Shown here one piece after another: positions 9,918 to 18,927 of a stretch of DNA of 64,000 bases (within the stretch, counting starts at the first letter, position 1; every line of letters begins with the position of its first letter). Origin of the DNA: Prevotella sp. DNF00663 (GTDB taxonomy: Bacteria > Bacteroidota > Bacteroidia > Bacteroidales > Bacteroidaceae); contig NZ_KQ960610.1 in assembly GCF_001553265.1 (NCBI RefSeq), positions 1 through 64,000 on the forward strand, given 5' to 3'. The translations under genes were made by a program, and so were the position numbers. Under the pieces are notes generated by a model. The model was given only the letters and a program-made list of their open reading frames with translations, ran no database searches and was not told the DNA's origin.

Positions 9918-11042
9918 TTATTCAAACACCGTGGCAGCAATCTTCTGTACCAGTGCTATCTTTTTCCATTGCTCATCTTCTGTCAACTTGTTGCCAATCT
10001 CGCACGAAGCGAAGCCACACTGCGGACTTAAGCAGAGTCGTTCGGCCGGTATATACTGCTCGGCTTCCTTGATTCGGTCGATAATAGTCTGTTCATTCTC
10101 AAGTTCGGCACGCTTGGTGGTAATCAGTCCGAGCACCACTTTCTTGTCAGCGGGTATGTATTTCAAAGGTTCGAAACTTCCCGAACGCTCGTCGTCGAAC
10201 TCTAAATAGAATGCATCCACATTCTCGTGGGCGAACAGATAGGGCGCGATGGCATCGTAACCTCCCTTACATGCGTAGGTGGAATGGTAGTTTCCACGAC
10301 ACACGTGGGTGTTGATTGCCAAGTCGGCAGGTCTGCCTTCGAGTGCCAGATTGTTCACGTGCAGATACTTCTTAGCCTCGCTTTCTATAGTAGCACCGTC
10401 GCCCATCTTCGCCTTCCAGTAATCTTCGTCAACTATCATGCCCCAAGTGCAGTCGTCGAACTGGATGTTTCGGCAGCCGGCCTCATACAAGTCGCGAATC
10501 ACGGTGCGATAAGCGGCTGCTAAATCTTCCACCAATTCATCAAAATTAGGATAGATAGACTCCGTTTGCTTGGCATTGTCGCCACGGAAAAGTTCTGCTA
10601 ATGTCTGTGCCGGAGCAGGGATTGTCTGTCTGGCCACGACTCCCGGACGTTCAAATTGCTTCACGTATTTGAAGTGTTCTACGAATGGATGGTTTTCTCC
10701 GGAGATTTCTCCGACCAGTTTGATAGACCCTTTTGTGGTCTCTTCGCCATGAAAGAAGTAGCCATGTTCGAGTTCAATGTGCTCTATTCCCTGCAATCCC
10801 CACATGAAATCGAGGTGCCAATAGCTGCGACGATATTCTCCGTCGGTGATGACATGTAGCCCTGATGCTATTTGTTTTTCTATCAACTCTTTGATGAGCC
10901 GGTCTTCCACGGCTTTCAGTTCGGCATCGCCAATCTCTCCATTGGCATACTTGGCTCTTGCAGTCTTCAATTCTTCCGGTCGCAAAAAACTCCCTACGAT
11001 GTCGGCACTAAACGGTGCTCTAGTCTCTTCTCTCTTACTCAT
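9918..11042 (-). CDS. MetE C-terminal-like methyltransferase (YxjG/YxjH type)
   Basis: Single-domain relative (374 residues) of the zinc-dependent C-terminal half of cobalamin-independent methionine synthase. It starts ADIVGSFLRPEEL, has the zinc His-Cys pair in HVCRGNYHSTY (near residue 244) and the further Cys in LSPQCGFAS (near 340). Stand-alone proteins of this kind transfer a methyl group to homocysteine or act in sulfur recycling; the exact donor is not predictable. ATG 11042 is used because the promoter -7 element lies at 11088-11095, excluding the start at 11090. Divergent from an Lrp-family regulator, with Lrp-like boxes covering both promoters, so control by that regulator is likely. 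Confidence 0.9.
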   Translation of the reverse strand: MSKREETRAPFSADIVGSFLRPEELKTARAKYANGEIGDAELKAVEDRLIKELIEKQIASGLHVITDGEYRRSYWHLDFMWGLQGIEHIELEHGYFFHGEETTKGSIKLVGEISGENHPFVEHFKYVKQFERPGVVARQTIPAPAQTLAELFRGDNAKQTESIYPNFDELVEDLAAAYRTVIRDLYEAGCRNIQFDDCTWGMIVDEDYWKAKMGDGATIESEAKKYLHVNNLALEGRPADLAINTHVCRGNYHSTYACKGGYDAIAPYLFAHENVDAFYLEFDDERSGSFEPLKYIPADKKVVLGLITTKRAELENEQTIIDRIKEAEQYIPAERLCLSPQCGFASCEIGNKLTEDEQWKKIALVQKIAATVFE

Positions 11043-11087
11043 AGTCTCTATTTTATCTCGTTTTACCTTATTTCGTTGTTGTGAAGG

Positions 11088-11119
11088 CAAAGGTAAATAG
11101 TTTTATTTTTACTAGCAAA
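11088..11119 (-). promoter_or_regulatory. Promoter of the MetE-like gene
   Basis: On the minus strand TTTG (11116-11119), 20 nt, TACCTTTG (11088-11095). The -33 element lies inside the first Lrp-like box (11113-11127). Confidence 0.75.
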
Positions 11120-11190
11120 TAATTTTGGTAAATAGGAATATTATGCTACTTTTGTCGGGAATATAATGCTTTGTGTAGAATATTATTCTA
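11113..11190. promoter_or_regulatory. Four Lrp-like boxes in the divergent intergenic region
   Basis: Scored by eye against the E. coli Lrp consensus YAGHAWATTWTDCTR: box at 11113-11127 (13/15), 11134-11148 (13/15), 11157-11171 (11/15) and TAGAATATTATTCTA at 11176-11190 (15/15, a perfect palindrome). Centres are 21, 23 and 19 bases apart, about two helical turns each. They overlap the -33 of both divergent promoters and the -7 of the lrp promoter, which suggests autoregulation and control of the MetE-like gene. Confidence 0.6.
11124..11154 (+). promoter_or_regulatory. Promoter of the lrp-like gene
   Basis: TTTG (11124-11127), exactly 19 nt, TACTTTTG (11147-11154). The leader to ATG 11285 would be about 125 nt. 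Overlaps two Lrp-like boxes. Confidence 0.7.
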
Positions 11191-11284
11191 TAAAAATGTG
11201 TTATTGGAGAGGTGAATAAAGAACTAAAAGAGACTTCCGCAATGGTTATGATGGCTATTGTAAGTCCCTTATCGCAATTGTATA

Positions 11285-11782
11285 ATGATGGAAAATCTAG
11301 ACGAAACCGATATTCGCATCCTACGCGAACTACAACAAAATGCCCGACTCACAGTGAAAGAGTTGGCTGCCAAGGTGCATCTATCGCCCACTCCAGTCTT
11401 CGAACGACAGAAAAGACTGGAGCGAGAAGGTTATATCAAGCGGTATGTAGCGCAGCTAGACAGCCGTAGACTTGGTACGGGTATCATCGTATTGTGTAAC
11501 ATTCGGTTGAAACAGCACTCCCAACACTATATTCAAGAGTTCATGGATGCTGTGCAAAATATAGAGCAAATCACCGAATGTTACAATATCAGTGGCGACT
11601 TCGACTTCATTATTAAGGTGCATGCTCGCGATATGCGCGATTATCAAGCGTTCATGTTGAATACGCTCGGTACGATAGATTGCATCGGAAGTCTGAACAG
11701 TGTCTTTGTCATTGGCGAAATCAAAGGCAGCCAAGGCATCCCTCTCCCACGTATCAACAGTCAAAACAAACACAACGTATGA
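11285..11782 (+). CDS. Lrp/AsnC-family transcriptional regulator
   Basis: Feast/famine DNA-binding protein, 165 residues. An N-terminal helix-turn-helix (LDETDIRILRELQQNAR, then LAAKVHLSPTPVFERQKRLE) is followed by the RAM/effector domain (GTGIIVLCNIRLKQH to FVIGEIKG), with the GDFDFIIKVHARD segment typical of the amino-acid-binding fold. ATG 11285 or the adjacent ATG 11288. Its stop overlaps the start of the following phosphodiesterase gene (ATGA). Divergent to the MetE-like gene, with Lrp-like boxes between, so I infer a role in methionine or sulfur amino acid control and autoregulation; the effector is not predictable. Confidence 0.95.
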   Translation: MMENLDETDIRILRELQQNARLTVKELAAKVHLSPTPVFERQKRLEREGYIKRYVAQLDSRRLGTGIIVLCNIRLKQHSQHYIQEFMDAVQNIEQITECYNISGDFDFIIKVHARDMRDYQAFMLNTLGTIDCIGSLNSVFVIGEIKGSQGIPLPRINSQNKHNV

Positions 11783-12291
11783 AATATCTTATCATCTCAG
11801 ACATACACGGTTGTCTGCCGGCATTGCAAAAAGCACTGAAATTTTACCGTGAAGAGCATTGCGATATGCTTGTTATTCTAGGCGACATATTGAACTATGG
11901 ACCGCGTAATGGGTTGCCCGAAGGACTCGACCCACAAGGTATTGTGCGCGAACTCAATGCCATGGCCGACGAGATTGTGGCTATCCGAGGCAATTGTGAT
12001 TCCGAAGTCGACCAGATGTTACTTGATTTTCCTATTATGGCCGACAGTATGTTGCTCGTTGATAGTGGCCGTCGTATCTTACTTACTCACGGTCATATCT
12101 ACAACGAAACGAATATGCCACGCGGTCCATACGACGCCATCGTCTATGGGCATACGCATCTCTATAAACTCGAACAGCATGGCTCGCTCACTGTTTGTAA
12201 CACCGGTTCCATCACTTTTCCTAAAGGTGGCAATCCGCCTACGATGGTTGTGTATGAGAATGGAGAATTTAAAATTATCGTATTACCATAA
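11779..12291 (+). CDS. YfcE/MJ0936-type metallophosphoesterase
   Basis: Calcineurin-like metallophosphoesterase of 170 residues. All metal motifs are present: ISDIHGCLPAL, ILGDILNYGP, AIRGNCDSEVD, LLTHGHIYN and VYGHTHLYKLE. Relatives such as YfcE hydrolyse phosphodiesters in vitro; the cell substrate is unknown. The start ATG overlaps the stop of the Lrp-type gene by the ATGA arrangement, so translation is probably coupled. The last codons form the left arm of a strong terminator stem. Confidence 0.93.
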   Translation: MKYLIISDIHGCLPALQKALKFYREEHCDMLVILGDILNYGPRNGLPEGLDPQGIVRELNAMADEIVAIRGNCDSEVDQMLLDFPIMADSMLLVDSGRRILLTHGHIYNETNMPRGPYDAIVYGHTHLYKLEQHGSLTVCNTGSITFPKGGNPPTMVVYENGEFKIIVLP

Positions 12292-12312
12292 GACGAGGTA
12301 ATACGATAATTT
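12272..12312 (+). terminator. Terminator of the lrp-phosphodiesterase operon
   Basis: Perfect 16 bp stem (12272-12287 with 12297-12312), 9-base loop, then a T-rich tail (TCTCTTT). The left arm includes the end of the coding sequence. Confidence 0.85.
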
Positions 12313-12377
12313 CTCTTTGATGCTTGGCGAGAGGTTTCGCCATATCAAGCTGGGGGATAAAAAGGGGTGGAAAAGAA

Positions 12378-13424
12378 TTATTTCTGTTCTTTTACCAAAT
12401 ATACGACTACCGGAAGGTGGTCTGAGAAACCATCAAGCCATACTCCGCCGGCTGTCGTACGCAATGGAGCACCCTTGTATTTTCCTGTTTGTTGGAACAG
12501 ATAATCACGACGGAAGATCTGTTTTTTCCAATATTTCAGTGTTGAGAAATCTTTCTTTCCGTCCTTATCAAGCAGTGTCGGTGAAAGAACTATTTGGTCG
12601 AAGAGATTCCAACTGCCGTTGTACATCAACGTACCGGTACCTTGTTTCGCGAGAATAGCGTAGAACGGGTTGTACATATCGTTCGGTCCAACTTCGGAGA
12701 TGTCGCCCTTGGCTGCCAATTCTACTTTCATGCTGGCGTTCATGGGGTCGTCGTTCATGTCGCCCATCACAAACACTTTCAGGTCGGGATTGGCTTGCAA
12801 CAAGCTGTCTTTTATCTTCTTCACCTGTCTACCGGCAGTCTCTCGATAGGGTGAAGTGTTGAAACGGCTAGGCCAGTGGCATACGATAACGCACACAGAA
12901 TCGCCACCCAAGATTCCTTTCACGGTGAGATAACCGCGTGTATGGAATGCGGTGTCACCTTTCACTTCGTCTTTATATTGATAAAGGTGGCTCCATGTAG
13001 GCGTGAACAAACTTGGATTATACAGCAAGGCACAGTCGATGCCACGGCTATCGGGACCTTCTATGTGTACAAACTGGAAGTTGCGGGCTTTCAAAGGTTC
13101 TTGAGCCACGAGGTCGGCCAAAGCCATTGAATCTTCCACCTCGCTCACTCCGATAAGCGAACAGCCCACGCCGGGCAATACATCGGTCCCCATATCGGCC
13201 AACGCCCTACTCATATTGCGAAGTTTATGTGTGTAGCGTAGCTTGTCCCACTTATAGATTCCATTAGGTAAGAAGTCGTAATCGCGCTTTCCCTCGTTAT
13301 GAACAGTGTCGAAAAGGTTCTCTTGATTATAGAATCCTACAGCATAAACGTTGAACTTTTTCTGCGCTGTAGACATGATAGACACAAAGAGACATGCCAT
13401 CAGCATCAAAGTTGTTTTTCTCAT
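12378..13424 (-). CDS. Exported endonuclease/exonuclease/phosphatase-family protein
   Basis: DNase I-like (EEP) hydrolase of 348 residues with a signal peptide (TTLMLMACLFVSIMSTAQ). The catalytic set is visible: FYNQENLFDT, GVSEVEDS (metal Glu), DSRGIDCALLY, CHWPSR (His), GDMNDDP (Asp-Asn) and GFSDHLPVV (Asp-His). Bacteroidetes members are probably extracellular or periplasmic nucleases or phosphodiesterases. It is divergent from the TonB-receptor operon, which ends with a second secreted nuclease, so I infer a joint role in breaking down nucleic acid. The 184-base spacer holds a near-match promoter (TTTG, ~21 nt, AATATTTG) for this gene. Confidence 0.9.
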   Translation of the reverse strand: MRKTTLMLMACLFVSIMSTAQKKFNVYAVGFYNQENLFDTVHNEGKRDYDFLPNGIYKWDKLRYTHKLRNMSRALADMGTDVLPGVGCSLIGVSEVEDSMALADLVAQEPLKARNFQFVHIEGPDSRGIDCALLYNPSLFTPTWSHLYQYKDEVKGDTAFHTRGYLTVKGILGGDSVCVIVCHWPSRFNTSPYRETAGRQVKKIKDSLLQANPDLKVFVMGDMNDDPMNASMKVELAAKGDISEVGPNDMYNPFYAILAKQGTGTLMYNGSWNLFDQIVLSPTLLDKDGKKDFSTLKYWKKQIFRRDYLFQQTGKYKGAPLRTTAGGVWLDGFSDHLPVVVYLVKEQK

Positions 13425-13608
13425 TACTTGCTTTTTTGCTTTTTGATATTACGTTAACCGACAAATATTTTAAAACTATACTTGTCTTTGCAAATGTCGT
13501 AAAATTATGCGAGAAATATCCCTTTTTTATGAATAAAAGTAATTTTATAAGGTGGAAATTCAAAAATAAGTACTTATTTTGCAAACAAAGTCAAATTTAA
13601 AAACAACC

Positions 13609-16140
13609 ATGCAAAAGAAGATTAAACTTGCTGCGATAGCGATATGCTACTCATCGTTGGCATTTGCACAGTCTGTTGGTAATGGCCAAAAGAACGAAGT
13701 TCAGAACGAATCGGCTTTCACCTTTACCGAATCACAGCTTGGAGAAGATGACAATATCACCCAGAATGTGACCATCATCAATTCCAATTCCAATGTCTAT
13801 GCCAGTGGTGTGGGTTATCTTTTCTCACCAGTGCGGTTCAGATACCGTGCTTTCAATCAGAAATACAACGAGGTCTATATCAACGGTATGCCCATGAACG
13901 ATATGGAAAGTGGTCAATTCCGCTTCTCGTTGATTGGCGGATTGAACAACCAGACACGTAATTCTGATACATCACTCCCGTTTGAGAACAATGCTTATAT
14001 GGTATCTGCCATGGCCGGTTCTACCAATTACGATTTCCGTCCGGTAAACATGCCGAGAGGTCATAGAGTCTCTATAGCAGCGGCCAACCGTAGTTATACC
14101 GCTCGTGGAGTGTACAGTTACAACAGCGGTCTCAATAGTAAAGGCTGGGCATTCTCTGCCGGTCTTACTTACAGATGGGCCAGTCGAGGCTATGTAGAAG
14201 GTACTTTCTACAATTCGTTGTCTTATTTCTTGGGTGTTCAAAAGGTGCTTGGCTCTCGCATGCAGCATTCGCTGAGCTTCACCACATGGGGTAATCCCAC
14301 CGAGCGTGGTACTCAAGGAGCTGCCACAGACGAAAGTTACTGGTTGGCCAACGACTATCAGTACAATCCATATTGGGGTTATCAGAATGGTAAGAAGCGC
14401 AACTCGCGCGTGGTAAACGAGTTCTCTCCTTCTGCATTATTTACATGGGATTGGAAGATAGATAACGATATGAAGTTGACAACCACTTTGGGTGGTAAGC
14501 TCGGCCACTACAGTAGCACCAAACTCAACTATAATAACACCGACAATCCACAGCCCGATTACTATAAGCTTCTGCCTAGTAGCTACTATGATGTGTTCGA
14601 TCCAGCCGACACCGGTAATCGTACCGAGGCTTCGTTGGTGGGATGGACAAAGGCTTATAATTACCTTACGGCATCGAAAGCCAATCGGCAAGTCAACTGG
14701 GATCGCTTGTATTTAGCCAACGCCAATGCCTCGGCTCAGGGCGCAGATGCTATGTACTATGTGGAAAATCGTCACAGTAACCAAAGCATGTTGACCCTTG
14801 CGTCGACGCTTAATGCCAATATTAATAAACTCACGACATGGAATTTGGGTGTGATTCTCGCTACCAGTAGAACACATCATTATAAGACTATGGAGGATTT
14901 ATTGGGCGCAACATCGTTCCACAATATTAATACTTACGCTTTAGGTACATACGCTCCGGGCGCTGACGAATTGCAATACGACCTTAACCATCCCAATGCT
15001 TTGGTAGGAAAGGGCGACATCTTCGCCTACGACTACAACATCTTTGTCAATAAGGGGTATGCTTGGACAAGCTTCACCCGCACATTTGGTCGTCTTCATG
15101 GATTGGCAGCTATCAAGGCCGGAGGCACTAGTATGAGTCGAGATGGCAAGATGCGCAATGGTCTCTTCCCCAATAATTCATTTGGTGGAAGCGGTACGGC
15201 AACCTTCGCCGAGGCAACCGGCAAACTGGCTTTGACGCTGAATGCAGGTCGTGGACACACGTTCTCCATGGGCGCAAGCTATGGTTGGAATGCTCCTACG
15301 GCTTCCGTAGCTTTCCAAGCTGCCGAGATGAACAACGATTTCGTCACCAATCTGAAGAACGAGCGTGTATTTAGTTCTGAGATAGGGTATCAATACCTCT
15401 CTTCTTGGCTCCATGCCAATGTCAGTGCATACTATAGTTATGTAGACCGTGTGACCGAATGGATTCCTATCTACTTCGATGATATCAATTCATTCTCTTA
15501 TGTTTCGCTAACCAACAACGCCAAACGATTCTACGGAGTAGAAGCCGGACTCGACTTTAAGTTGTCGTCTGCCTTCAATCTCAAGTTCCTTGGAACTGTG
15601 AGCGAAGCCAAGTATGCCAACAATGCCAACGTTCGTTACCTCAACAGTACAAAGGGAACCTACGACACAGATGTGTTGTTGAACAAGGGAATGCGCGAAT
15701 CGGGTACTCCTCTCACGGCTTTGAGTGCAGGCATTAGTTATCATCAAGGTGGCTGGTATGTCGACCTCAACGGCAACTACTACGACCGAATCTATCTCTC
15801 TTATTCCCCTTATTACCGCTATCAGAAGGTACTTGCCAAGCTCGGACGTGTGGACGAGAGCAACAATTACATCGTATCTTCGCAAGATAAGGGCAAGGGT
15901 GGTTTCATGCTCGATGGGTCTATTGGTCGAAACATCTATCTGAAGAAAGGTTCACTCTCTATCAACTTGATGGTAACCAACATTCTTAACAACCGTCGTA
16001 TCGTGACCGGTGGTTACGAACAGAGCCGCTCAGACGCTACAGCTTCGGGCAATACACGTGGCTATAAGTTCTCTGCCAATCCTAAGAAGTTCTATGCTTA
16101 CGGCACGAACGGTATGCTTAACATCACCTATAAATTCTAA
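13609..16140 (+). CDS. TonB-dependent outer-membrane receptor
   Basis: Outer-membrane beta-barrel of 843 residues with a signal peptide (IKLAAIAICYSSLAFAQ). The plug region is short and begins soon after the signal; YRAFNQKYNEVYINGMPMND is the typical plug motif of Bacteroidetes receptors. The barrel has alternating aromatic strands and ends ...GMLNITYKF, with the terminal Phe needed for BAM insertion. The N-terminal carboxypeptidase-like regulatory domain common in SusC proteins is missing. No SusD gene follows; instead two lipoproteins with OB-like domains and a nuclease do. ATG 13609 is chosen over 13579 because it directly starts the signal peptide. Substrate is inferred to be nucleic-acid breakdown products, unproven. 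Confidence 0.9.
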   Translation: MQKKIKLAAIAICYSSLAFAQSVGNGQKNEVQNESAFTFTESQLGEDDNITQNVTIINSNSNVYASGVGYLFSPVRFRYRAFNQKYNEVYINGMPMNDMESGQFRFSLIGGLNNQTRNSDTSLPFENNAYMVSAMAGSTNYDFRPVNMPRGHRVSIAAANRSYTARGVYSYNSGLNSKGWAFSAGLTYRWASRGYVEGTFYNSLSYFLGVQKVLGSRMQHSLSFTTWGNPTERGTQGAATDESYWLANDYQYNPYWGYQNGKKRNSRVVNEFSPSALFTWDWKIDNDMKLTTTLGGKLGHYSSTKLNYNNTDNPQPDYYKLLPSSYYDVFDPADTGNRTEASLVGWTKAYNYLTASKANRQVNWDRLYLANANASAQGADAMYYVENRHSNQSMLTLASTLNANINKLTTWNLGVILATSRTHHYKTMEDLLGATSFHNINTYALGTYAPGADELQYDLNHPNALVGKGDIFAYDYNIFVNKGYAWTSFTRTFGRLHGLAAIKAGGTSMSRDGKMRNGLFPNNSFGGSGTATFAEATGKLALTLNAGRGHTFSMGASYGWNAPTASVAFQAAEMNNDFVTNLKNERVFSSEIGYQYLSSWLHANVSAYYSYVDRVTEWIPIYFDDINSFSYVSLTNNAKRFYGVEAGLDFKLSSAFNLKFLGTVSEAKYANNANVRYLNSTKGTYDTDVLLNKGMRESGTPLTALSAGISYHQGGWYVDLNGNYYDRIYLSYSPYYRYQKVLAKLGRVDESNNYIVSSQDKGKGGFMLDGSIGRNIYLKKGSLSINLMVTNILNNRRIVTGGYEQSRSDATASGNTRGYKFSANPKKFYAYGTNGMLNITYKF

Positions 16141-16152
16141 ACAGACATCGCA

Positions 16153-16995
16153 ATGAAACAAATTCTATATTTCATCGTGGCCGTACTGACTTTCATGGCT
16201 ACCGGCTGTATGAACAACGATTGGGATAATCCCGATAACAAGAATGCATTTGGCAATGAGAAAATCCAAGAAAGCAATGTCATAACCATTGCCAAACTCA
16301 AATCTCAGTATGCCGATTACATTTATCAAACGACTAATACATACACCGAAATCACCGACGATGTGCAGATAAAGGCTCGTGTTACGGGTAACGATGTGGG
16401 TGGAAACATCTATAGCGAAATCTCTGTCGACGACGGAACTGGTGCTCTTCTCATCTGTATCTCGCAGAATGGACTCTTTGGTTTCTTGCCCGTAGGTCAG
16501 GAAATCTTGATAGATTTGAAGGGGCTTTACATCGGTGGATACGGTCAGCAGGCCGAGATTGGTATACCATATACCAATGCACGTGGCAAGAGTTACGTGA
16601 GTCGAATGAGCCGTTATATTTGGAATGAGCACTTTAAACTCATTGGTACGGCCGACGCTTCAAAGGTTACGGTCGAAGATTTCGATGGTAACAAGATGAA
16701 AGATGCTAACTATCTCAAGTCTAATAGTGGCAAGTTGATGACCATTAAAGGCGTGAAGTTCAATGAAGGTAACGGTACCGACACCTATGCTTCTACCGGA
16801 ACGCCTGATGCAGCCAACTGTGTGAACCGTGGTCTTGCTGGTTATAATGCGTCCAATCTTGTAGTTCGCACAAGCACCTATGCTGATTTCGCTGCTTCAA
16901 AATTACCTACTAAGACTGTCGACATCACCGGTATCTTCACCCGATACGGCAATACATGGCAGATACTCGTGCGTACCGAAGCCGACGTGAAGTAA
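16153..16995 (+). CDS. DUF5689-like lipoprotein
   Basis: Lipoprotein of 280 residues with a lipobox (FMATGC, Cys near 19), probably surface-exposed in the outer membrane. After a short linker the sequence NVITIAKLKSQYAD leads into a region (IKARVTGNDVGGNIYSEISV, DDGTGALLICI) that resembles DUF5689/OB-fold modules of Bacteroidetes secreted nucleases and their partners. It starts 12 bases after the TonB receptor stop, so it is co-transcribed and may act as its surface partner in place of SusD. Family assignment is from memory of sequence patterns. Confidence 0.8.
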   Translation: MKQILYFIVAVLTFMATGCMNNDWDNPDNKNAFGNEKIQESNVITIAKLKSQYADYIYQTTNTYTEITDDVQIKARVTGNDVGGNIYSEISVDDGTGALLICISQNGLFGFLPVGQEILIDLKGLYIGGYGQQAEIGIPYTNARGKSYVSRMSRYIWNEHFKLIGTADASKVTVEDFDGNKMKDANYLKSNSGKLMTIKGVKFNEGNGTDTYASTGTPDAANCVNRGLAGYNASNLVVRTSTYADFAASKLPTKTVDITGIFTRYGNTWQILVRTEADVK

Positions 16996-17032
16996 ATATC
17001 AATTACCCAAGTAAACAAAAAACAACCATAAT

Positions 17033-18847
17033 ATGAAAAAGATTTTTTATTCAATGATCGCAATGGCTATGGCAGCCATGATATTTACAAGTTGCGAAAA
17101 TGTTCCCGCTCCATACGAAGTTCCCGGCAGTGGAAACACAGAAACGGCTGCTATTTTAAAAGAAACCTTCGCTTCTAGCTTTGGTTCCTTTACCGTTGAG
17201 ACTCCGAAAGGAATCGCATGGGTTATCAGTCACAACACTGCTACGGCTACAGGATATGTAGATAAGAAGAATACCGAGAGCGAGAGCTATCTAGTTTCGC
17301 CAGAAATAGACCTTACCAAAGTCGAAAAAGCTAACTTGCAATTTGATTATATCTTGCAGTATGCCAATAATGAGGGAGCCGACAAAGTGCTTATTACCAA
17401 GAATTATACCGGAAAACCTGCCGAAACTCAATGGGAAGACATCACCGGAACATTGACGCCGGGCACTCCGGGCGAATGGTCTACATTCGCACACTATGCT
17501 AAGAACATCGACGCTAAGTATCTTGGTGGCAAGTGTCGCATTGCTTTCTACTACAGTGGCACAGCAAAAGGTTCTAGGACATGGGAAATTAAGAATGTCG
17601 TAGTGGCTTCAGGCGAAGTTGAAGAACAGAAAGAAGTACTCCCACCTGTTACCGGTACGGGTGAAGGAACAAAAGATTCTCCTTACAATGTAGAGAAAGC
17701 TACTAGTCTTATTGCTGCAAAACAAAACGATAGAAACGCAGAAGTCTATGTTAAGGGTATCATTACCAAGGTAGACAGTGTAAGTGCTAAATACCACAAC
17801 GCTACTTATCAGATTGCCGATACCAAGGATGGTACGAACACCCTTATTATATTTGGTGGTCTGAACTTGGGCAAAGCTAATTTCAACAACGAGAAAGAAG
17901 TGCCTGTAGGTAGTACTGTTGTCGTAGTTGGTAAACTGGTAGAATATAAGGGACTGAAAGAGATGTCTGCTAAAAACTACATCTATTCTGTCGATGGCAA
18001 GACCGCTCCGGAGAAACCTGATACCCCAATTGGAGAGGCAAAGGGCGATGGTAGCGAGGCTAAACCTTTCAACGTAGCCGGTGCCTTGGCTGAGATTACA
18101 GCGAATCCCAAGGACGAGAAGACTGCTACCGACTCTTATGTGAGCGGTGTAGTTTGTAAAGTTGATAAATTTAATAAGAGTTATAACAGTCTCACCTATT
18201 ATATCTCAGACAACGGTAAAAATGAGAATGCTCTGCAAATATACAGTGGATTGAGAACTAAAGATAATCCTTTCAAGGCAGCAACCGACTTAAAGGTGGG
18301 CGATAAAGTAACAGTGAAAGGAAAACTGATAGATTTTAAGGGAACCAAGGAGGTTGCCAAGAACAGCATTATTACGAAGTTTGAGACTGGCTCTGGCACC
18401 ACTACTCCCGATGTAAAACCTGCTGAGGGCAGTGGTTTGACTATCGAAGGCACCACAGTTACATTGACCAACAGCAAGTTTACAGCCGGTCCGTCTGTCA
18501 CAATAGATCTTAGCAAGGCTGGACTTACAGATAAGAAAGAAGTTGCTCAAGTTGCATTGAGCGATGGAAGTACCATCGAATTTAGCAAGGGAACAGCTTC
18601 TACCAATGCTAAATTTTATGCTCAGAGTAAGGGTATCCGTTCATATGCGGGTGGTATTATCACCTTTACAGGTAAGAACAATATTGCTAAGATTGTGATT
18701 ACTTGTGATAATTTCCAAGGTGCAAATGTTGGTAATGCTGATGCTTCTGTTGTTTACGATGGCAAGAAGGTAGTATATACCAATTCAAAGACAGACCCAA
18801 AGAAGCAGATTCGTCTACAAACTGTCACTATCTATTACGCTAAGTAA
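17033..18847 (+). CDS. Lipoprotein with choice-of-anchor-J-like domain and two OB-like repeats
   Basis: Lipoprotein of 604 residues (lipobox MIFTSC, Cys21). Residues ~45-195 resemble a choice-of-anchor J/jelly-roll domain (ESYLVSPEIDLTKVEKANLQ, AFYYSGTAKGSRTWEIKNV). Two related modules follow at ~210-325 and ~340-450, each opening with a PYNV/PFNV A-A helix, then VYVKGIITKVDS or SYVSGVVCKVDK and VGKLVEYKG or KGKLIDFKG; these look like OB-fold (DUF6359-like) domains. The C-terminal ~130 residues form another beta-rich domain. Third gene of the TonB operon. Binding of extracellular polymers, possibly nucleic acid, is inference. Confidence 0.8.
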   Translation: MKKIFYSMIAMAMAAMIFTSCENVPAPYEVPGSGNTETAAILKETFASSFGSFTVETPKGIAWVISHNTATATGYVDKKNTESESYLVSPEIDLTKVEKANLQFDYILQYANNEGADKVLITKNYTGKPAETQWEDITGTLTPGTPGEWSTFAHYAKNIDAKYLGGKCRIAFYYSGTAKGSRTWEIKNVVVASGEVEEQKEVLPPVTGTGEGTKDSPYNVEKATSLIAAKQNDRNAEVYVKGIITKVDSVSAKYHNATYQIADTKDGTNTLIIFGGLNLGKANFNNEKEVPVGSTVVVVGKLVEYKGLKEMSAKNYIYSVDGKTAPEKPDTPIGEAKGDGSEAKPFNVAGALAEITANPKDEKTATDSYVSGVVCKVDKFNKSYNSLTYYISDNGKNENALQIYSGLRTKDNPFKAATDLKVGDKVTVKGKLIDFKGTKEVAKNSIITKFETGSGTTTPDVKPAEGSGLTIEGTTVTLTNSKFTAGPSVTIDLSKAGLTDKKEVAQVALSDGSTIEFSKGTASTNAKFYAQSKGIRSYAGGIITFTGKNNIAKIVITCDNFQGANVGNADASVVYDGKKVVYTNSKTDPKKQIRLQTVTIYYAK

Positions 18848-18860
18848 TAGCTTATCATAT

Positions 18861-18906
18861 ATAGGTGTGCCAAGAGAAATACACTTTTGGTGCACCTATT
18901 TCTTTT
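18861..18906 (+). terminator. Terminator after the TonB-lipoprotein genes
   Basis: Stem of 13 bp with two mismatches (18861-18873 with 18887-18899) followed by TTCTTTTTATTTATT. It stands between the third gene and the nuclease gene, so the nuclease is either transcribed by read-through or from a promoter I could not find. Confidence 0.75.
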
Positions 18907-18927
18907 TATTTATTATCCATTTATTTC

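Noticed and set aside
13609..16140. SusCD-type polysaccharide utilisation locus
   Set aside because: No SusD-like gene, no glycoside hydrolase in the operon and no CarboxypepD_reg-like N-terminal domain; partners are nucleases and OB-like lipoproteins.
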